Source: an uncultured Neomegalonema sp.
Lineage (GTDB): Bacteria; Pseudomonadota; Alphaproteobacteria; Rhodobacterales; Rhodobacteraceae
Direction of reading: 5' to 3'
NCBI GenBank assembly: GCA_937948985.1
Contig: CALFAK010000147.1
Location: 1-63,687 of the forward strand
DNA: 63,687 nucleotides
Part shown: positions 35,934 to 46,861 of the stretch, piece after piece
Numbering within the stretch: the first letter of the stretch is position 1
Layout: each line of letters starts with the position of its first letter
The notes under the pieces: model-generated
The model's database searches: none
Seen by the model: only the letters and a program-made list of their open reading frames with translations
What the model was told of the DNA's origin: nothing
Translations under genes and position numbers: made by a program

Positions 35934-36084
35934 GGTTCCACCCTTCTAAGATATTCAATTCGGATCGTATCGTATGTTTGTGATTTCTTCACGTCAAAAG
36001 AAAAAGGGGCAGTTTAGCACAGCCGCCTCTATTCATTTCGTCTATCACCCTGTTTAACACGTTTTGGTTGTTGAATTGCGCCGC

Positions 36085-38517
36085 TTATGCATTCAATCCG
36101 CGAGTTTGATCGTCGGTACCACGCATGCCATGAGGCGTAAAGCTACTATCCGCTGCATCTTGATCGGCCTCTGTCCACACAATCGGATTCGGTTTTGATG
36201 TCAGAGCGATCTCTAAAACCTCATCCACTGTGGCAACGGGTACGATGGTCATACCCTTTTTAACAGAGTCAGGAACCTCACGAAGGTCTTTCTCATTCTC
36301 CTTCGGAATGAGAACGGTCTTGATGCCCCCACGCAGTGCCGCAAGCAGCTTTTCTTTCAAACCACCAATTGGCAAGACATTTCCGCGTAATGTGACCTCG
36401 CCCGTCATCGCAACATCTTTGCGAACTGGAATGCCTGTCAGAACCGATACGATGGATGTCACCATTCCGATGCCTGCCGATGGACCATCTTTCGGGGTTG
36501 CGCCTTCCGGAACATGAACGTGAATGTCCACTTTCTCGAATTTGGGTGGTTCCACTCCGATACTCGGCGCGATAGAGCGCACGTATGAAGACGCGGCATC
36601 AATTGATTCCTTCATCACGTCGCCCAACTTACCAGTCGTTTTCATCCGACCTTTACCGGGCATCTTCAAGGCTTCAATAGACAGCAGATCGCCACCGACT
36701 TCCGTCCATGCCAGGCCGGTTACAACGCCAATCTGATTGTCCTCTTCCGCAAGGCCGAAGCGGAATTTGGCCGGCCCGATCATATCGTCGAGTTTGTTTG
36801 CCGTCACTTCGATACGTTTGCGCCCGTCGCGCACAATTTGGGTAACAGCTTTACGACCCAGTTTTGCGATCTCACGTTCCAGACCACGCACACCTGCTTC
36901 GCGGGTGTAAACGCGGACGAGTTGTGAGAGGGCATCCTCTGAAACTTTGAACTCTTTATCGGTTAAGCCATGCGCTTCGCGTTGTTTATCAACGAGGTGA
37001 CGCTTGGCGATCTCGATTTTCTCTTCCTCAGTGTACCCTTCCAAACGGATGATCTCCATCCGGTCGAGAAGCGGGCGAGGCAGATTCATCGTGTTCGCCG
37101 TGGTCAGGAACATCACGTTTGACAGGTCGTAGTCCACTTCAAGATAGTGATCTGCGAAAGTCGAGTTCTGCTCAGGATCAAGCACTTCGAGCATTGCTGA
37201 TGCCGGATCACCCCGGAAATCCTGACCCATCTTGTCTATTTCATCGAGCAAGATCAGAGGATTGGTGCTTTTGGCCTTCTTCATCGCTTGAATGATTTTG
37301 CCGGGCATCGAACCGATGTAGGTGCGGCGATGCCCGCGAATTTCAGCCTCGTCACGCACGCCACCCAGCGAGATACGGATGAACTCACGTCCTGTCGCTT
37401 TGGCAATCGATTTACCGAGAGAGGTTTTGCCCACGCCTGGAGGGCCGACAAGGCAAAGGATCGGGCCTTTCAGCTTTGATTTTCGCTGTTGCACGGCAAG
37501 ATATTCAACGATGCGTTCTTTGACCTTGTCCAGACCGTAGTGATCTGTGTCGAGCACAGCTTCAGCGGCTTTGAGGTCTTTCTTAACGCGGGCCTTTTTA
37601 CCCCATGGAATAGAGAGCATCCAATCAAGATAATTGCGCACGACAGTTGCCTCTGCGGACATTGGACTCATGTTTCGCAATTTTTTCAGCTCGGCGTGGG
37701 CTTTTTCACGTGCCTCTTTCGACAGTTTGGTCGATTCCACGCGCGCTTCAAGCTCGCCCAATTCATCGCGGCCATCTTCACTTTCACCCAATTCGCGCTG
37801 AATCGCCTTCATCTGCTCGTTGAGGTAGTATTCGCGTTGAGTCTTCTCCATCTGCCGTTTTACACGGGATTTGATCTTTTTCTCGACATTGAGAACACTG
37901 ATCTCGCCTTGCATGAGCGAATAGATTTTCTCTAAACGGTCCGCAGCAGATGTTGTTTCGAGAAGTTCTTGTTTTTCGTCAATTTTGACAGCGAGATGAT
38001 GGGCAACTGTATCGGCCAGTTTGCTCGGCTCATCAATTTTGCCAACCGCAACGAGCGCCTCTTGCGGGATATTGCGGTTGAGTTTGAGATATTTTTCAAA
38101 CTCGGTCGTAACGGTTCGTGAAAGAGCGCGCACGGTATCGTCATCGCCGTCGCTTTCCTCAATGATTGTGGCTTCGGCCTCAAAATATGGGTCGTTCGAT
38201 ACATATTTGCCGATCTTCGCGCGGCGCTTGCCTTCGACAAGCACTTTCACCGTACCGTCCGGTAATTTCAAAAGCTGCAAAACTGAAGCGATAACACCTA
38301 CAGAATAGATGTCGCCGGAATCCGGTTCATCTTTTCCAGCGTCCTTTTGCGTTACTAAAAGGATCTCACGGTTATTGTTCATGACCTCTTCGAGGGCATT
38401 TACAGATTTTTCGCGGCCAACAAACAGCGGCGCGATCAAGTGTGGGAAAACGACAATGTCGCGGAGGGGGAGGACGGGGAACACTTGGGTGTCGCCCGAG
38501 CGGATTTCTTCAGTCAT
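36085..38517 (-). CDS. lon: ATP-dependent protease Lon
   Basis: The 810-residue LonA protease has an N-terminal substrate-binding domain ([16 protein letters not shown]), the AAA+ module with Walker A GPPGVGKT (about 355) and Walker [10 protein letters not shown], and the C-terminal Ser-Lys protease domain with catalytic Ser in PKDGPSAG and Lys in [10 protein letters not shown]. It degrades misfolded and regulatory proteins in the cytoplasm. ATG 38517 with gagg upstream is preferred over a TTG two codons earlier. A hairpin terminator separates it from clpX. Confidence 0.97.
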   Translation of the reverse strand: MTEEIRSGDTQVFPVLPLRDIVVFPHLIAPLFVGREKSVNALEEVMNNNREILLVTQKDAGKDEPDSGDIYSVGVIASVLQLLKLPDGTVKVLVEGKRRAKIGKYVSNDPYFEAEATIIEESDGDDDTVRALSRTVTTEFEKYLKLNRNIPQEALVAVGKIDEPSKLADTVAHHLAVKIDEKQELLETTSAADRLEKIYSLMQGEISVLNVEKKIKSRVKRQMEKTQREYYLNEQMKAIQRELGESEDGRDELGELEARVESTKLSKEAREKAHAELKKLRNMSPMSAEATVVRNYLDWMLSIPWGKKARVKKDLKAAEAVLDTDHYGLDKVKERIVEYLAVQQRKSKLKGPILCLVGPPGVGKTSLGKSIAKATGREFIRISLGGVRDEAEIRGHRRTYIGSMPGKIIQAMKKAKSTNPLILLDEIDKMGQDFRGDPASAMLEVLDPEQNSTFADHYLEVDYDLSNVMFLTTANTMNLPRPLLDRMEIIRLEGYTEEEKIEIAKRHLVDKQREAHGLTDKEFKVSEDALSQLVRVYTREAGVRGLEREIAKLGRKAVTQIVRDGRKRIEVTANKLDDMIGPAKFRFGLAEEDNQIGVVTGLAWTEVGGDLLSIEALKMPGKGRMKTTGKLGDVMKESIDAASSYVRSIAPSIGVEPPKFEKVDIHVHVPEGATPKDGPSAGIGMVTSIVSVLTGIPVRKDVAMTGEVTLRGNVLPIGGLKEKLLAALRGGIKTVLIPKENEKDLREVPDSVKKGMTIVPVATVDEVLEIALTSKPNPIVWTEADQDAADSSFTPHGMRGTDDQTRGLNA

Positions 38518-38537
38518 AGACAATCCTCAGAATCAAA

Positions 38538-38569
38538 ACGGCGTCGCCTTCTTTGAAGCCCGACGCCGT
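38538..38569 (-). terminator. Intrinsic terminator after clpX
   Basis: Perfect 9-bp outer stem acggcgtcg/cgacgccgt plus an inner cttc/gaag stem, followed on the minus strand by TTTT. It lies between the clpX stop and the lon start, so lon likely has its own promoter within the roughly 20 nt that remain or further upstream. Confidence 0.75.
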
Positions 38570-38633
38570 AACCGTTCAGCGTTGAGGTAGAAATGGTTCT
38601 CAACGTACTGTCTTTCAAGGGTGAAGAAGCGGT

Positions 38634-39902
38634 TTAAGAGGCCGCTTCCGTCACACCGGGGTCTTGTTGACTCTCGCCATAGATAAACAGCGGCTTTGCA
38701 TCGCCTTTGATCACCTCAGCATTCACAACAACTTCGGTCACATCTTTCATTGAAGGCAGATCAAACATCGCATCAAGCAGCACGTTTTCCAAGATCGAAC
38801 GCAGGCCACGTGCACCGGTTTTGCGGGTAATTGCCTTCTTGGCGACCTCCGAAAGCGCATCATCGGTGAAGGTCAGTTTTGAATCTTCCATCTCGAACAG
38901 GCGTTGATATTGCTTGACCAATGCGTTTTTAGGCTCGGTCAGAATCTGGATCAGTGCACCTTCGTCCAGATCACGCAGTGTAGCGATCACAGGCAAACGG
39001 CCTACAAATTCAGGTATCAGCCCGAATTTCAGCAGATCTTCCGGCTCCAACTCAGCCAGCAAGTCGCCGATGGTACGATCTTCGTCTGTGCGGACATCGG
39101 CGCCAAAGCCGATGGCGCTGCCCTTGTTACGTTGCGCGATCACTTTATCGAGACCCGCAAAAGCGCCGCCACAAATAAACAGGATATTGGTCGTATCCAC
39201 TTGCAGGAATTCCTGCTGAGGATGCTTGCGGCCACCTTGTGGTGGAACGCTTGCGACCGTGCCTTCCATAACTTTCAGCAAAGCCTGCTGAACACCTTCG
39301 CCCGAAACATCACGGGTAATAGAGGGGTTGTCAGACTTGCGGCTGATTTTGTCGATCTCGTCGATATAAACGATACCGCGTTGCGCGCGTTCGACGTTGT
39401 AATCGGCGGATTGCAGCAGTTTGAGAATGATGTTCTCAACGTCTTCACCGACGTAACCCGCTTCTGTCAGAGTTGTGGCGTCAGCCATTGTGAACGGCAC
39501 ATCCAAGATCCGCGCAAGAGTCTGTGCGAGAAGGGTTTTGCCGCACCCTGTCGGTCCGATGAGCAGGATATTCGATTTGGAAAGTTCCACGTCGCTTTGC
39601 TTGGCCGCATGGTTCAAACGTTTGTAGTGGTTGTGGACCGCAACAGAAAGAACGCGTTTCGCAGCGCGTTGTCCGATAACGTAATCGTCCAGAACCTGAC
39701 AGATCTCTTGAGGTGATGGCACGCCATCGCCCGATTTCACGAGAGAGCTTTTGTTCTCTTCGCGAATGATATCCATGCACAGTTCGACACATTCATCACA
39801 GATGAAAACCGTCGGTCCGGCAATCAGTTTGCGAACTTCATGCTGGCTCTTCCCGCAAAAAGAGCAGTAGAGAGTGTTCTTAGAGTCGCCTGAATTGCTC
39901 AT
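38634..39902 (-). CDS. clpX: ATP-dependent Clp protease ATP-binding subunit ClpX
   Basis: A 422-residue AAA+ unfoldase: N-terminal zinc-binding domain with Cys13, Cys16, Cys35 and Cys38; Walker A GPTGCGKT; Walker [11 protein letters not shown]; the pore loop GYVGED; and the ClpP-docking IGF-type loop SAIGFGADV. It unfolds tagged substrates and feeds ClpP. ATG 39902 (MSNSGD) with ggggagag upstream is preferred. It follows clpP with a 167-nt gap. Confidence 0.97.
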   Translation of the reverse strand: MSNSGDSKNTLYCSFCGKSQHEVRKLIAGPTVFICDECVELCMDIIREENKSSLVKSGDGVPSPQEICQVLDDYVIGQRAAKRVLSVAVHNHYKRLNHAAKQSDVELSKSNILLIGPTGCGKTLLAQTLARILDVPFTMADATTLTEAGYVGEDVENIILKLLQSADYNVERAQRGIVYIDEIDKISRKSDNPSITRDVSGEGVQQALLKVMEGTVASVPPQGGRKHPQQEFLQVDTTNILFICGGAFAGLDKVIAQRNKGSAIGFGADVRTDEDRTIGDLLAELEPEDLLKFGLIPEFVGRLPVIATLRDLDEGALIQILTEPKNALVKQYQRLFEMEDSKLTFTDDALSEVAKKAITRKTGARGLRSILENVLLDAMFDLPSMKDVTEVVVNAEVIKGDAKPLFIYGESQQDPGVTEAAS

Positions 39903-40069
39903 TCTGTCTCTCCCCAAGCCGCGCTGTGGCTGGTCTGATTATTCTCGATGGTGGCATCCCCTGCGACTTTGGGGCCAACCTTTTCGCATATTCTGTATGA
40001 TTGCATGAAAACCACGTCCATTTGCAAGCGTGCGTTCCCATACAATCACACATGACTGCGAATATAGCG

Positions 40070-40714
40070 TTACGACGTTTTGTCTGAACTCTCGTCAGAA
40101 TCTTCAGGGCGTGAATTCACAATTTCGTCGATCAAGCCCCAGTCTTTGGCTTTTTCGGCAGTCATAAAGTTATCACGCTCCAGCGCCGCTTCTACCGTGT
40201 CGTAGTCCTGTCCGGTGTGATGCACGTAAATTTCGTTCAATCGACGTTTAAGCGCTTCGGTCTCGCGCGCGTGAATCATGATGTCAGTAACCTGACCGGA
40301 ATAACCGCCGGAAGGCTGGTGCACCATGATACGACTGTTCGGAAGAGAGAAACGCATGTCTTTTGCGCCAGCTGTTAGAAGCAGCGACCCCATCGAGGCC
40401 GCTTGGCCGATGCAGAGCGTTTGCACTTTCGGCTTGATGTACTGCATCGTATCGTAAATCGACATGCCGGATGTCACAACGCCACCCGGGCTGTTGATGT
40501 ACATCGCGATCTCTTTCTTGGGATTTTCAGCCTCAAGAAACAGCAATTGCGCGACCAGCAACGTGGCCATGCCGTCATGCACGGGGCCGGATACAAACAT
40601 GATCCGTTCTTTGAGCAGACGCGAATAAATATCGTAGGAGCGTTCGCCCCGGCTGGTTTGCTCGACGACCATCGGCACCAGAGTGTTCATGTAGGTATCG
40701 ACGGGATCTCTCAT
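40070..40714 (-). CDS. clpP: ATP-dependent Clp protease proteolytic subunit ClpP
   Basis: A 214-residue serine protease with the catalytic triad Ser107 (GQAASMGS), His132 (VHQPSGG) and Asp181 (ERDNFM). It assembles into a tetradecamer capped by ClpX or ClpA. ATG 40714 ([14 protein letters not shown]) has GGAG 8 nt upstream and fits family N-termini; the frame extends 27 nt further 5'. The first residues may be a cleaved propeptide. Confidence 0.97.
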   Translation of the reverse strand: MRDPVDTYMNTLVPMVVEQTSRGERSYDIYSRLLKERIMFVSGPVHDGMATLLVAQLLFLEAENPKKEIAMYINSPGGVVTSGMSIYDTMQYIKPKVQTLCIGQAASMGSLLLTAGAKDMRFSLPNSRIMVHQPSGGYSGQVTDIMIHARETEALKRRLNEIYVHHTGQDYDTVEAALERDNFMTAEKAKDWGLIDEIVNSRPEDSDESSDKTS

Positions 40715-40747
40715 TTTGGCGCTCCAGGCATTGTAATACACTAATAA

Positions 40748-40774
40748 GCGTATCGGCTGTTCTGGCCGATACGC
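40748..40774 (-). terminator. Hairpin downstream of tig
   Basis: A perfect 10-bp stem gcgtatcggc/gccgatacgc with a 7-nt loop lies between the tig stop and the clpP start. On the minus strand it is followed by ttattag, a weak T-rich tail. Confidence 0.6.
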
Positions 40775-40874
40775 CTACGTGCAGATCATTTTATATAGTA
40801 CACTGTAATCCGCCAACAAGCGTTGACACTCTATGAAGCGCAGCAGATTTTTTGTGCGCTTTCACGTGCTGGAA

Positions 40875-42209
40875 TCAAACAGCTTCAGTTTCGAGCGCTT
40901 CAAGTGCTTTTTCAAGCTCATCTTTGCTCACGCTTTTCTCAGATAGTGTCGCTTGGCCAAGGATCAGATCGACAACTTTGTCCTCGAAAATCGGCGCTTG
41001 CATCTCGTTGATGGCCTGCTGGTTGTTCTGAATCCATTCGATGAACTGACGTTCTTGACCCGGATATTGCCGGGCCTGTTGGATCATCACGTTGCGAAGC
41101 TCTTCCTCGGTGACGGTGATATCGTTTTCCGAGCCGATATGTGCCAGCAGAAGGCCCAGCATGACACGGCGTTTCGCGATCTTGATGTGATCTTCCGTCG
41201 GTTCGACTTCAGGGTGGTCGTGACCTTCAACTTCCGGGTTTTCTTCGTGCCAAAGCTGATGGGCAACTTGCTTTGCCTCAATGTCTAGCATCGTTGGTGG
41301 CAGTTCAAAATCGACGCGGGTATCAAGATCATCGAGCAGTTTGCGCTTGAGATGGGCGCGTGAGGCTTGCTCATATTCCGCACCGACGCGTGTGCGGATG
41401 TCATCTTTGAGGGCATCAAGGCCATCCATGCCAAAACGCTTGGCAAACTCATCGTCAAGCGGCGCAGGCACTGGCGCTTTGACTTCTTTGACGGTCGTTT
41501 CAAATACAACCGCTTTGCCAGCCAATGTTTCGCTGCCGTATTCTTCAGGCATCGTCAGCTCGACATTTTTCGTGTCGCCGGCCTTCAGACCGACGAGCTG
41601 ATCTTCAAAGCCCGGTACAAACTGGTTTGATCCCAGAACGAGCGGGAAATCGTCAGCCTGACCGCCTTCAAACGGTTCACCATCCATCTTGCCGAGGAAG
41701 TCGATCACAACCTGATCTTTTTCCGCTGCAACACGGCCATCTTCGGTTTCGTAATTCACGGCATCATCCGCGAGGCGGGCGAGGGCGTCATCGACAGCGC
41801 TTTCATCCATCGCCACGACCATTTTCTCCAGCTTGATTTCGCTGAAATCCATCGGTGGCACGTCAGGGAGCAATTCGTAGGTGATGCTCAGGTCAACGTC
41901 ATCACCTTCTTTGAAATCCTCGTTCGTCATTTTAACATCAGGAGTCATCGCAGGGCGGTGATCGTGTTCTGCAACGATGTCGCGAACGGTGCCGTCAACC
42001 AACTCTTGAAGGCTTTCACCCATCAGGCTTTGGCCGAACATTTTGCGCATCATGCTCAGAGGAGCTTTGCCTTTACGGAAGCCCTTCATTTCAAAATTGG
42101 CCTGAGCGTCCGTGAGCTTCTCGGTGATTTTGCCCGATAGCGACTCACCGGGGATCTTAACGTCATAGACGCGGACCAGTCCTTCCGATTTGCTCTCTGT
42201 AACTTGCAT
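40875..42209 (-). CDS. tig: Trigger factor
   Basis: A 444-residue ribosome-associated chaperone and peptidyl-prolyl isomerase. The N-terminal ribosome-binding signature is GFRKGKAP (43-50); the FKBP-like PPIase domain follows (DQVVIDFLGKMDGEPFEGG); the C-terminal helical arms run to the end with an Asp/Glu-rich tail. ATG 42209 gives the usual MQVTES start with ggaaga upstream. The frame stays open to 42329 through tRNA-Leu, but that extension is not coding. Tig-clpP-clpX-lon is the classic protein quality-control block. Confidence 0.97.
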   Translation of the reverse strand: MQVTESKSEGLVRVYDVKIPGESLSGKITEKLTDAQANFEMKGFRKGKAPLSMMRKMFGQSLMGESLQELVDGTVRDIVAEHDHRPAMTPDVKMTNEDFKEGDDVDLSITYELLPDVPPMDFSEIKLEKMVVAMDESAVDDALARLADDAVNYETEDGRVAAEKDQVVIDFLGKMDGEPFEGGQADDFPLVLGSNQFVPGFEDQLVGLKAGDTKNVELTMPEEYGSETLAGKAVVFETTVKEVKAPVPAPLDDEFAKRFGMDGLDALKDDIRTRVGAEYEQASRAHLKRKLLDDLDTRVDFELPPTMLDIEAKQVAHQLWHEENPEVEGHDHPEVEPTEDHIKIAKRRVMLGLLLAHIGSENDITVTEEELRNVMIQQARQYPGQERQFIEWIQNNQQAINEMQAPIFEDKVVDLILGQATLSEKSVSKDELEKALEALETEAV

Positions 42210-42287
42210 CGTGATCTTCCGCCGTTCTAAACCCGTGAATCTATACGCCGCCCGCATGGGTGCAGCCCTGAATTTCGTCGTAACGCA

Positions 42288-42372
<85 letters not shown>

Positions 42373-42578
42373 ATCGGTCGCGCTACGCGCCGCTCTATAG
42401 CAACGGCGATGGCGTGGTGCATCAAGAAAATCGCACTTTGTCAAGAGAGTGTTCGATTCTTGAGTTGCGGGGCGTCGTCGGGGTTGATTTCAAAACAGGC
42501 ATCCTGTATCGCGCATTTGTCTAAAGTACCGGGGAAATCTCCGGTCCTGATTGCAGGATCGCCGTCCGTCAGCGCGTT

Positions 42579-42598
42579 GCGCCCACGGGCGCGTTTTT
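42579..42598 (+). terminator. Terminator-like hairpin in the ffh leader
   Basis: Stem gcgccc/gggcgc with a 2-nt tip (or a 5-bp stem with a 4-nt loop), then gttttt and tcgtttt. It ends about 38 nt before the ffh start codon, following a second stem-loop region (accgg...ccggt). It could be an attenuator in the ffh leader or the terminator of a short upstream transcript. No known leader family was identified by eye. Confidence 0.4.
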
Positions 42599-42636
42599 CG
42601 TTTTGTCGTCTGCGTCCGAAGGGAAGAGGATCGCAT

Positions 42637-44142
42637 ATGTTTGAGAGCCTATCAGACCGCTTGTCAGGTGTCTTTGACAAGCTGACGAAACAGGGTGCGC
42701 TGCGCGAGGAGGATGTTGCGTCCGCCCTGCGTGAGGTGCGTTTGGCTCTCCTTGACGCTGATGTGTCCCTCCCGGTTGCACGCGATTTCGTTAAACGCGT
42801 TGGTGAAAAGGCGGTCGGGCAAGCGGTCACGAAATCGGTTACTCCGGGGCAGCAGGTCGTAAAGATCGTCCATGACGAGATGATCGTGATGCTTGCTGGC
42901 GGTGACGATCCTGAACAGGTTGCCAAGGACGCACAGCTTTCTATCGGTTCTCCGCCCACACCTGTCCTGATGGTGGGCTTGCAAGGTTCCGGTAAGACGA
43001 CCACGACAGCGAAAATCGCTAAGCGCCTGACAGAGCGGAATAAAAAACGCGTCCTGATGGCTTCGCTCGATACCCGCCGTCCGGCGGCGATGGAGCAGCT
43101 GAAAATTCTAGGAACACAGATCGGCGTCGACACGCTGCCGATTCAGCCCGGCCAAGATCCTGTCGCCATCTCCAAACGCGCCATGACACAAGCACGGCTT
43201 GGCGGCTATGATGTCGTTATGCTCGATACTGCGGGCCGCTTGCACGTTGATGACGAGTTGATGGCCGAGGTTCAGGCTGTCCGCGATGTTGCCAAACCAC
43301 ACGAAACACTGCTGGTTGTTGACAGTCTGACGGGTCAAGACGCTGTAAACGTTGCAGAAAACTTTGACAGCCGCGTTGGCATCTCCGGTGTCGTGCTGAC
43401 CCGTATGGACGGCGACGGTCGTGGTGGTGCGGCGTTGTCTATGCGCGCTGTCACGGGCAAGCCGATCAAACTTGTCGGTGTCGGCGAGAAGATGGACGCG
43501 CTCGAAGAGTTCGTCCCGGACCGGGTTGCTGGCCGCATCCTCGGCATGGGCGATATTGTCGGCCTCGTTGAGAAAGCGCAGGAGCAAGTCGAGGCCGAAC
43601 AGGCCGAGAAGATGGCTAAGCGGATGATGCAGGGCCGCTTCGATTTTAACGACCTGCGTAATCAGCTTGAGCAAATGATGAAGATGGGTGGCATGTCCGG
43701 TGTCATGGGAATGCTACCCGGCGTCGGCAAAATGCAAAAGCAGATGGAAGCATCCGGGATGGATGACGGTGTTATCAAACGCCAGATCGCCATCATCCAG
43801 TCCATGACCAAAGACGAGCGCAGAAAGCCCGACTTGCTCGCTGCCAGCCGCAAAAAACGTATCGCACGCGGGGCGGGGGTCGAGATTTCTGAGATCAACA
43901 AACTCGTCAAAATGCACCGCCAGATGGCGGATATGATGAAGAAAATGGGCAAGATGGGCGGCGGTAAAAAAGGAATGCGCGGCCTTGCCAGCATGATGGG
44001 CGGGATGCCGGGCGGTGGTATGCCCCCCGGTGGCGGCTTGCCTCCCGGAGCAGGTGGTGGCTTGCCTGGCGGTGTAATGCCGCAAATGCCCGCCGGAATG
44101 AAACTGCCTTCGGGCCTTTCCGGTTTCGGGAAGAAGAAATGA
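42637..44142 (+). CDS. ffh: Signal recognition particle protein Ffh
   Basis: A 501-residue SRP54 GTPase: N domain (FESLSDRLSGVFDKL), G domain with GLQGSGKTTT (114-123), DTRRPAAMEQL, DTAGRLH and TRMDGDGRGG, and a Met-rich M domain for signal-peptide and 4.5S RNA binding. The C-terminus is an unusually long Gly/Met/Pro-rich tail (repeats like PGGGMPPGGG) ending SGFGKKK. It targets nascent membrane proteins to FtsY/SecYEG. gaagagga precedes ATG 42637. It heads the ffh-unknown-rpsP-rimM-DUF6489-trmD-rplS run. Confidence 0.97.
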   Translation: MFESLSDRLSGVFDKLTKQGALREEDVASALREVRLALLDADVSLPVARDFVKRVGEKAVGQAVTKSVTPGQQVVKIVHDEMIVMLAGGDDPEQVAKDAQLSIGSPPTPVLMVGLQGSGKTTTTAKIAKRLTERNKKRVLMASLDTRRPAAMEQLKILGTQIGVDTLPIQPGQDPVAISKRAMTQARLGGYDVVMLDTAGRLHVDDELMAEVQAVRDVAKPHETLLVVDSLTGQDAVNVAENFDSRVGISGVVLTRMDGDGRGGAALSMRAVTGKPIKLVGVGEKMDALEEFVPDRVAGRILGMGDIVGLVEKAQEQVEAEQAEKMAKRMMQGRFDFNDLRNQLEQMMKMGGMSGVMGMLPGVGKMQKQMEASGMDDGVIKRQIAIIQSMTKDERRKPDLLAASRKKRIARGAGVEISEINKLVKMHRQMADMMKKMGKMGGGKKGMRGLASMMGGMPGGGMPPGGGLPPGAGGGLPGGVMPQMPAGMKLPSGLSGFGKKK

Positions 44143-44173
44143 TGCACACTCACGAAACTCTCGGGGAGGCCGT

Positions 44174-44710
44174 ATGAGCGAGCAAGAACTCGATACCAAA
44201 GCGATTGCGGCCCTTCAGGCTTTGATCGGCCTGCCTGTGGGCGCGATCTATGGCCGTGAAGTCCATGCAGAGCCTCTGCGCGGGTCCGCGTCAATGCCTG
44301 CGGGCGCGTTCTGGATCAGCGGCGATGCGCCTGATTTTGTTACGATGGAGACCGAGTGGAAAACCTCCAAAGGCGATCAAGATTATCATCTGTTGCAGAT
44401 TAAACGCGCGAACAAGCCTCTGGAACTGCCCTATAACGAGCGTTCGGGCGCGATTGGCCCATGCTCGCTGATCGAAATGTCTATGCCGGGCACGACGCTT
44501 GATTCCATCGACGTGATCCGCATGACGGCAGAGCTTGATGATGTCGTCACCTACGACCACGCCCTGACATTTCGGTTTGATGATGGCGAAGTGATTACCA
44601 TCTCGACCGAGCACGACTCCATTCTCGGCGCGCTTATCGTACGCAAGGGTGAGGCTGTGTCGAATGACCCGGAGTTTGAAAAACTCGAAACCCGGTTGAC
44701 CTTGAAATAA
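44174..44710 (+). CDS. Conserved protein of unknown function between ffh and rpsP
   Basis: A 178-residue soluble protein. No signal peptide, membrane segment or recognised motif; the C-terminal half is beta-rich with alternating hydrophobics ([19 protein letters not shown]). It sits 31 nt after ffh and 43 nt before rpsP, so it is probably co-transcribed with translation genes. Codon use is normal for the region and ggggagg lies close before the ATG. Confidence 0.75.
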   Translation: MSEQELDTKAIAALQALIGLPVGAIYGREVHAEPLRGSASMPAGAFWISGDAPDFVTMETEWKTSKGDQDYHLLQIKRANKPLELPYNERSGAIGPCSLIEMSMPGTTLDSIDVIRMTAELDDVVTYDHALTFRFDDGEVITISTEHDSILGALIVRKGEAVSNDPEFEKLETRLTLK

Positions 44711-44753
44711 CCAGAAAATCCGAAATAACCTCGAAAATCGAAGGACTTATCTA

Positions 44754-45182
44754 ATGGCTACTGTTATTCGTCTTGCCCGTGGCGGTTCTAAAAAACGCCC
44801 TTTCTACCGCATCGTAATTGCCGACAGCCGTATGCCGCGCGATGGCCGTTTCATCGAAAAAGTGGGCACGTATAATCCTCTTCTTCCCAAAGATTCCGAC
44901 CAGCGCGTGCAGATGAATGTTGAGCGCGTTCAGGAGTGGATCGCCAAGGGCGCACGCCCGACGGACCGCATTAACCGCTTCCTTGAAGCCGCTGGTCTGA
45001 AAGACAAAACCGAGCGCAATAACCCTGAAAAAGCTGTTCCGGGTAAGAAAGCGCAAGAGCGTGTTGCCGAGCGTGAAGAAAAAGAAGAAGCCAAACGCGC
45101 CGCTGCCGCTGAGGCCGCTGCTGCTCCGGCTGAAGAGGCTCCTGCCGAGGAAGCACCTGTTGAAGAAGCGGCTGAAAGCTGA
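44754..45182 (+). CDS. rpsP: 30S ribosomal protein S16
   Basis: A 142-residue S16. The conserved core [22 protein letters not shown] and [11 protein letters not shown] is followed by [16 protein letters not shown]. Beyond about residue 85 an Ala/Glu/Lys-rich extension ([22 protein letters not shown]) makes it longer than the roughly 80-residue E. coli protein; alphaproteobacterial S16 commonly carries such tails. Confidence 0.97.
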   Translation: MATVIRLARGGSKKRPFYRIVIADSRMPRDGRFIEKVGTYNPLLPKDSDQRVQMNVERVQEWIAKGARPTDRINRFLEAAGLKDKTERNNPEKAVPGKKAQERVAEREEKEEAKRAAAAEAAAAPAEEAPAEEAPVEEAAES

Positions 45183-45207
45183 GTTTGATACAGCGCGGAG
45201 GGTGATC

Positions 45208-45723
45208 ATGCCACAAGATCGCGTCTGCGTCGGGGCGATTTCCGGGGCTTTCGGGGTACGCGGTGAGGCAAAACTCAAATGCTTCACGGCCGAACCCAAA
45301 GCCATTGCAAGCTATGGCCCCTTGCAATCTGAGGACGGCCAACGCCTGTTTGAGGTCAAGATCACCCGCACAGTTAAGGGTGGTCTTGCAGCCCGTTTGA
45401 GCGGTGTGGAAACGCGCGAAGAGGTCGAGACGCTGAAGGGTACGCGCCTTTATGTCGATCGCGCCGTTTTACCGCCAACCGAGGAAGACGAGTTTTACTA
45501 CGCTGATCTGATCGGCCTCGTTGTCGAAAGTCAAGATGGTGAAAAGCTCGGTAAAATCAAAGCGGTACATGAATACGGCGCTGGTGATGTGATCGAATAT
45601 CAGCCCGTGGGCGGCGGTGAAAGCCTGATGCTTTCTTTCACCCGCGAGATTGTGCCGAAAGTCGATATTGCGGGCGGAAAGATTGTCGTTGTTCCGCCAG
45701 AGGATGACTCAGACACTGAATAA
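45208..45723 (+). CDS. rimM: 16S rRNA processing protein RimM
   Basis: A 171-residue protein that helps mature the 30S head near S19. N-terminal RimM barrel: VGAISGAFGVRGEAKLKCFT. C-terminal PRC-like barrel: EEDEFYYADLIGL and EYGAGDVIEYQP, ending IVPKVDIAGGKIVVVPPE. GGAGGG lies 7 nt before ATG 45208; the frame is open into rpsP but that part is a shadow. It is 25 nt after rpsP. Confidence 0.95.
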   Translation: MPQDRVCVGAISGAFGVRGEAKLKCFTAEPKAIASYGPLQSEDGQRLFEVKITRTVKGGLAARLSGVETREEVETLKGTRLYVDRAVLPPTEEDEFYYADLIGLVVESQDGEKLGKIKAVHEYGAGDVIEYQPVGGGESLMLSFTREIVPKVDIAGGKIVVVPPEDDSDTE

Positions 45724-45736
45724 GAGAGGTCGCGCC

Positions 45737-45979
45737 ATGAAACTGACCATCAATGTCGATTGTACACCGCAGGAAGCGCGGCAGTTTCTGGGCCTTCCCG
45801 ACGTCGAGGCGCTTAATGCGATGATCGTCGAGGAAACCACAACCCGCGCCAAAGCTGAGATGGACACACTCGCTGATCCTGAGAAATTCATCGCCCGCAT
45901 GACGGCTATGAGCGGCAAAAACATGGAAAACCTGCAAGCGATGATGGCGGCGGCGATGAGTGGAAAGAAATCCGGGTGA
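45737..45979 (+). CDS. DUF6489-like small protein
   Basis: An 80-residue protein beginning [23 protein letters not shown], matching a small alphaproteobacterial family (DUF6489) of unknown function. The rest is helical and Met/Ala-rich ([15 protein letters not shown]). GAGAGG precedes ATG 45737. It sits 13 nt after rimM and overlaps the trmD GTG by 4 nt, so it is part of the translation operon. Confidence 0.8.
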   Translation: MKLTINVDCTPQEARQFLGLPDVEALNAMIVEETTTRAKAEMDTLADPEKFIARMTAMSGKNMENLQAMMAAAMSGKKSG

Positions 45980-46821
45980 AACAGCCCTCCCGCTCGCACG
46001 GAACCCGCAGCATAACGGCCTCCGCAGGCCCGCGCACCCTGATGGATGAACGGGGTGCGAAATCTGATCCTGTCTGGCGCGCGCGCGTATTGACACTGTT
46101 CCCTGAGATGTTCCCCGGTCCCTTAGGTGTCAGCCTCATCGGTAAAGCGTTGGAGAACGGCATTTGGGGTCTCGAAACCCTTGATATCCGCGGCTTTGCG
46201 AAGGGTAAACACCGCTCCGTCGACGACACTCCCGCTGGCGGTGGACCTGGAATGGTATTGCGGCCTGAAGTCGTTGCGGCGGCGATCGACGCCTCGCTGA
46301 GGAACGTCCCGCAAGACCGCAGCGCATGGCCGGTGATCTACCTCTCCGCCCGTGGCCGCCCGATGACCCAGAAAAGGGCGGCAGAATTAGCACAAGGGCA
46401 GGGGATTTCCCTGCTTTGCGGGCGGTTTGAGGGAATCGATCAAAGGGTGCTTGACGCGAGGGGGGTCGAAGAAATATCAGTCGGCGACGCGGTGCTGACC
46501 GGGGGGGAAATCCCTGCGATGTCGCTGCTTGATTCCGTGGTTCGCCTGCTTCCCGGCACGTTGGGAAAGCTGGAATCCACGATTGACGAAAGTTTTACGG
46601 CGGGTCTGTTAGAGCATCCGCAATACACGAAACCCCCGGTTTGGGAGGGTTTGGCGATACCGGAGGTTCTTCTCTCCGGCCATCATGCGAAGGTTGACGC
46701 ATGGCGCCGCGCCCAATCCGAGGCCACGACCAAAGAAAGGCGTCCAGATCTCTGGCGGGCCTTCTGCGAAACCAGCGCAGAACCTGACCCGGCTGAAGAG
46801 GCAGAGCAATCGGACCCGTAA
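45976..46821 (+). CDS. trmD: tRNA (guanine-N1-)-methyltransferase TrmD
   Basis: It methylates G37 of tRNAs, preventing frameshifting. The 281-residue protein has the SPOUT knot motifs: [51 protein letters not shown] and [15 protein letters not shown], then [12 protein letters not shown] and [14 protein letters not shown]. The GTG at 45976 overlaps the previous stop; an ATG at 46042 (MDERGAK) gives a shorter N-terminus and is a reasonable alternative. The roughly 30 residues before [10 protein letters not shown] are not conserved family sequence. Confidence 0.95.
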   Translation: MKQPSRSHGTRSITASAGPRTLMDERGAKSDPVWRARVLTLFPEMFPGPLGVSLIGKALENGIWGLETLDIRGFAKGKHRSVDDTPAGGGPGMVLRPEVVAAAIDASLRNVPQDRSAWPVIYLSARGRPMTQKRAAELAQGQGISLLCGRFEGIDQRVLDARGVEEISVGDAVLTGGEIPAMSLLDSVVRLLPGTLGKLESTIDESFTAGLLEHPQYTKPPVWEGLAIPEVLLSGHHAKVDAWRRAQSEATTKERRPDLWRAFCETSAEPDPAEEAEQSDP

Positions 46822-46861
46822 ACACATGCCGTAAAACGCGGCTCGATAAAGGACCATACCG

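Noticed and set aside
44754-45207. Earlier rimM start inside rpsP (45061)
   Set aside because: The 49-residue extension is the shifted frame of the S16 Ala/Glu tail; GGAGG and the conserved N-terminus support 45208.
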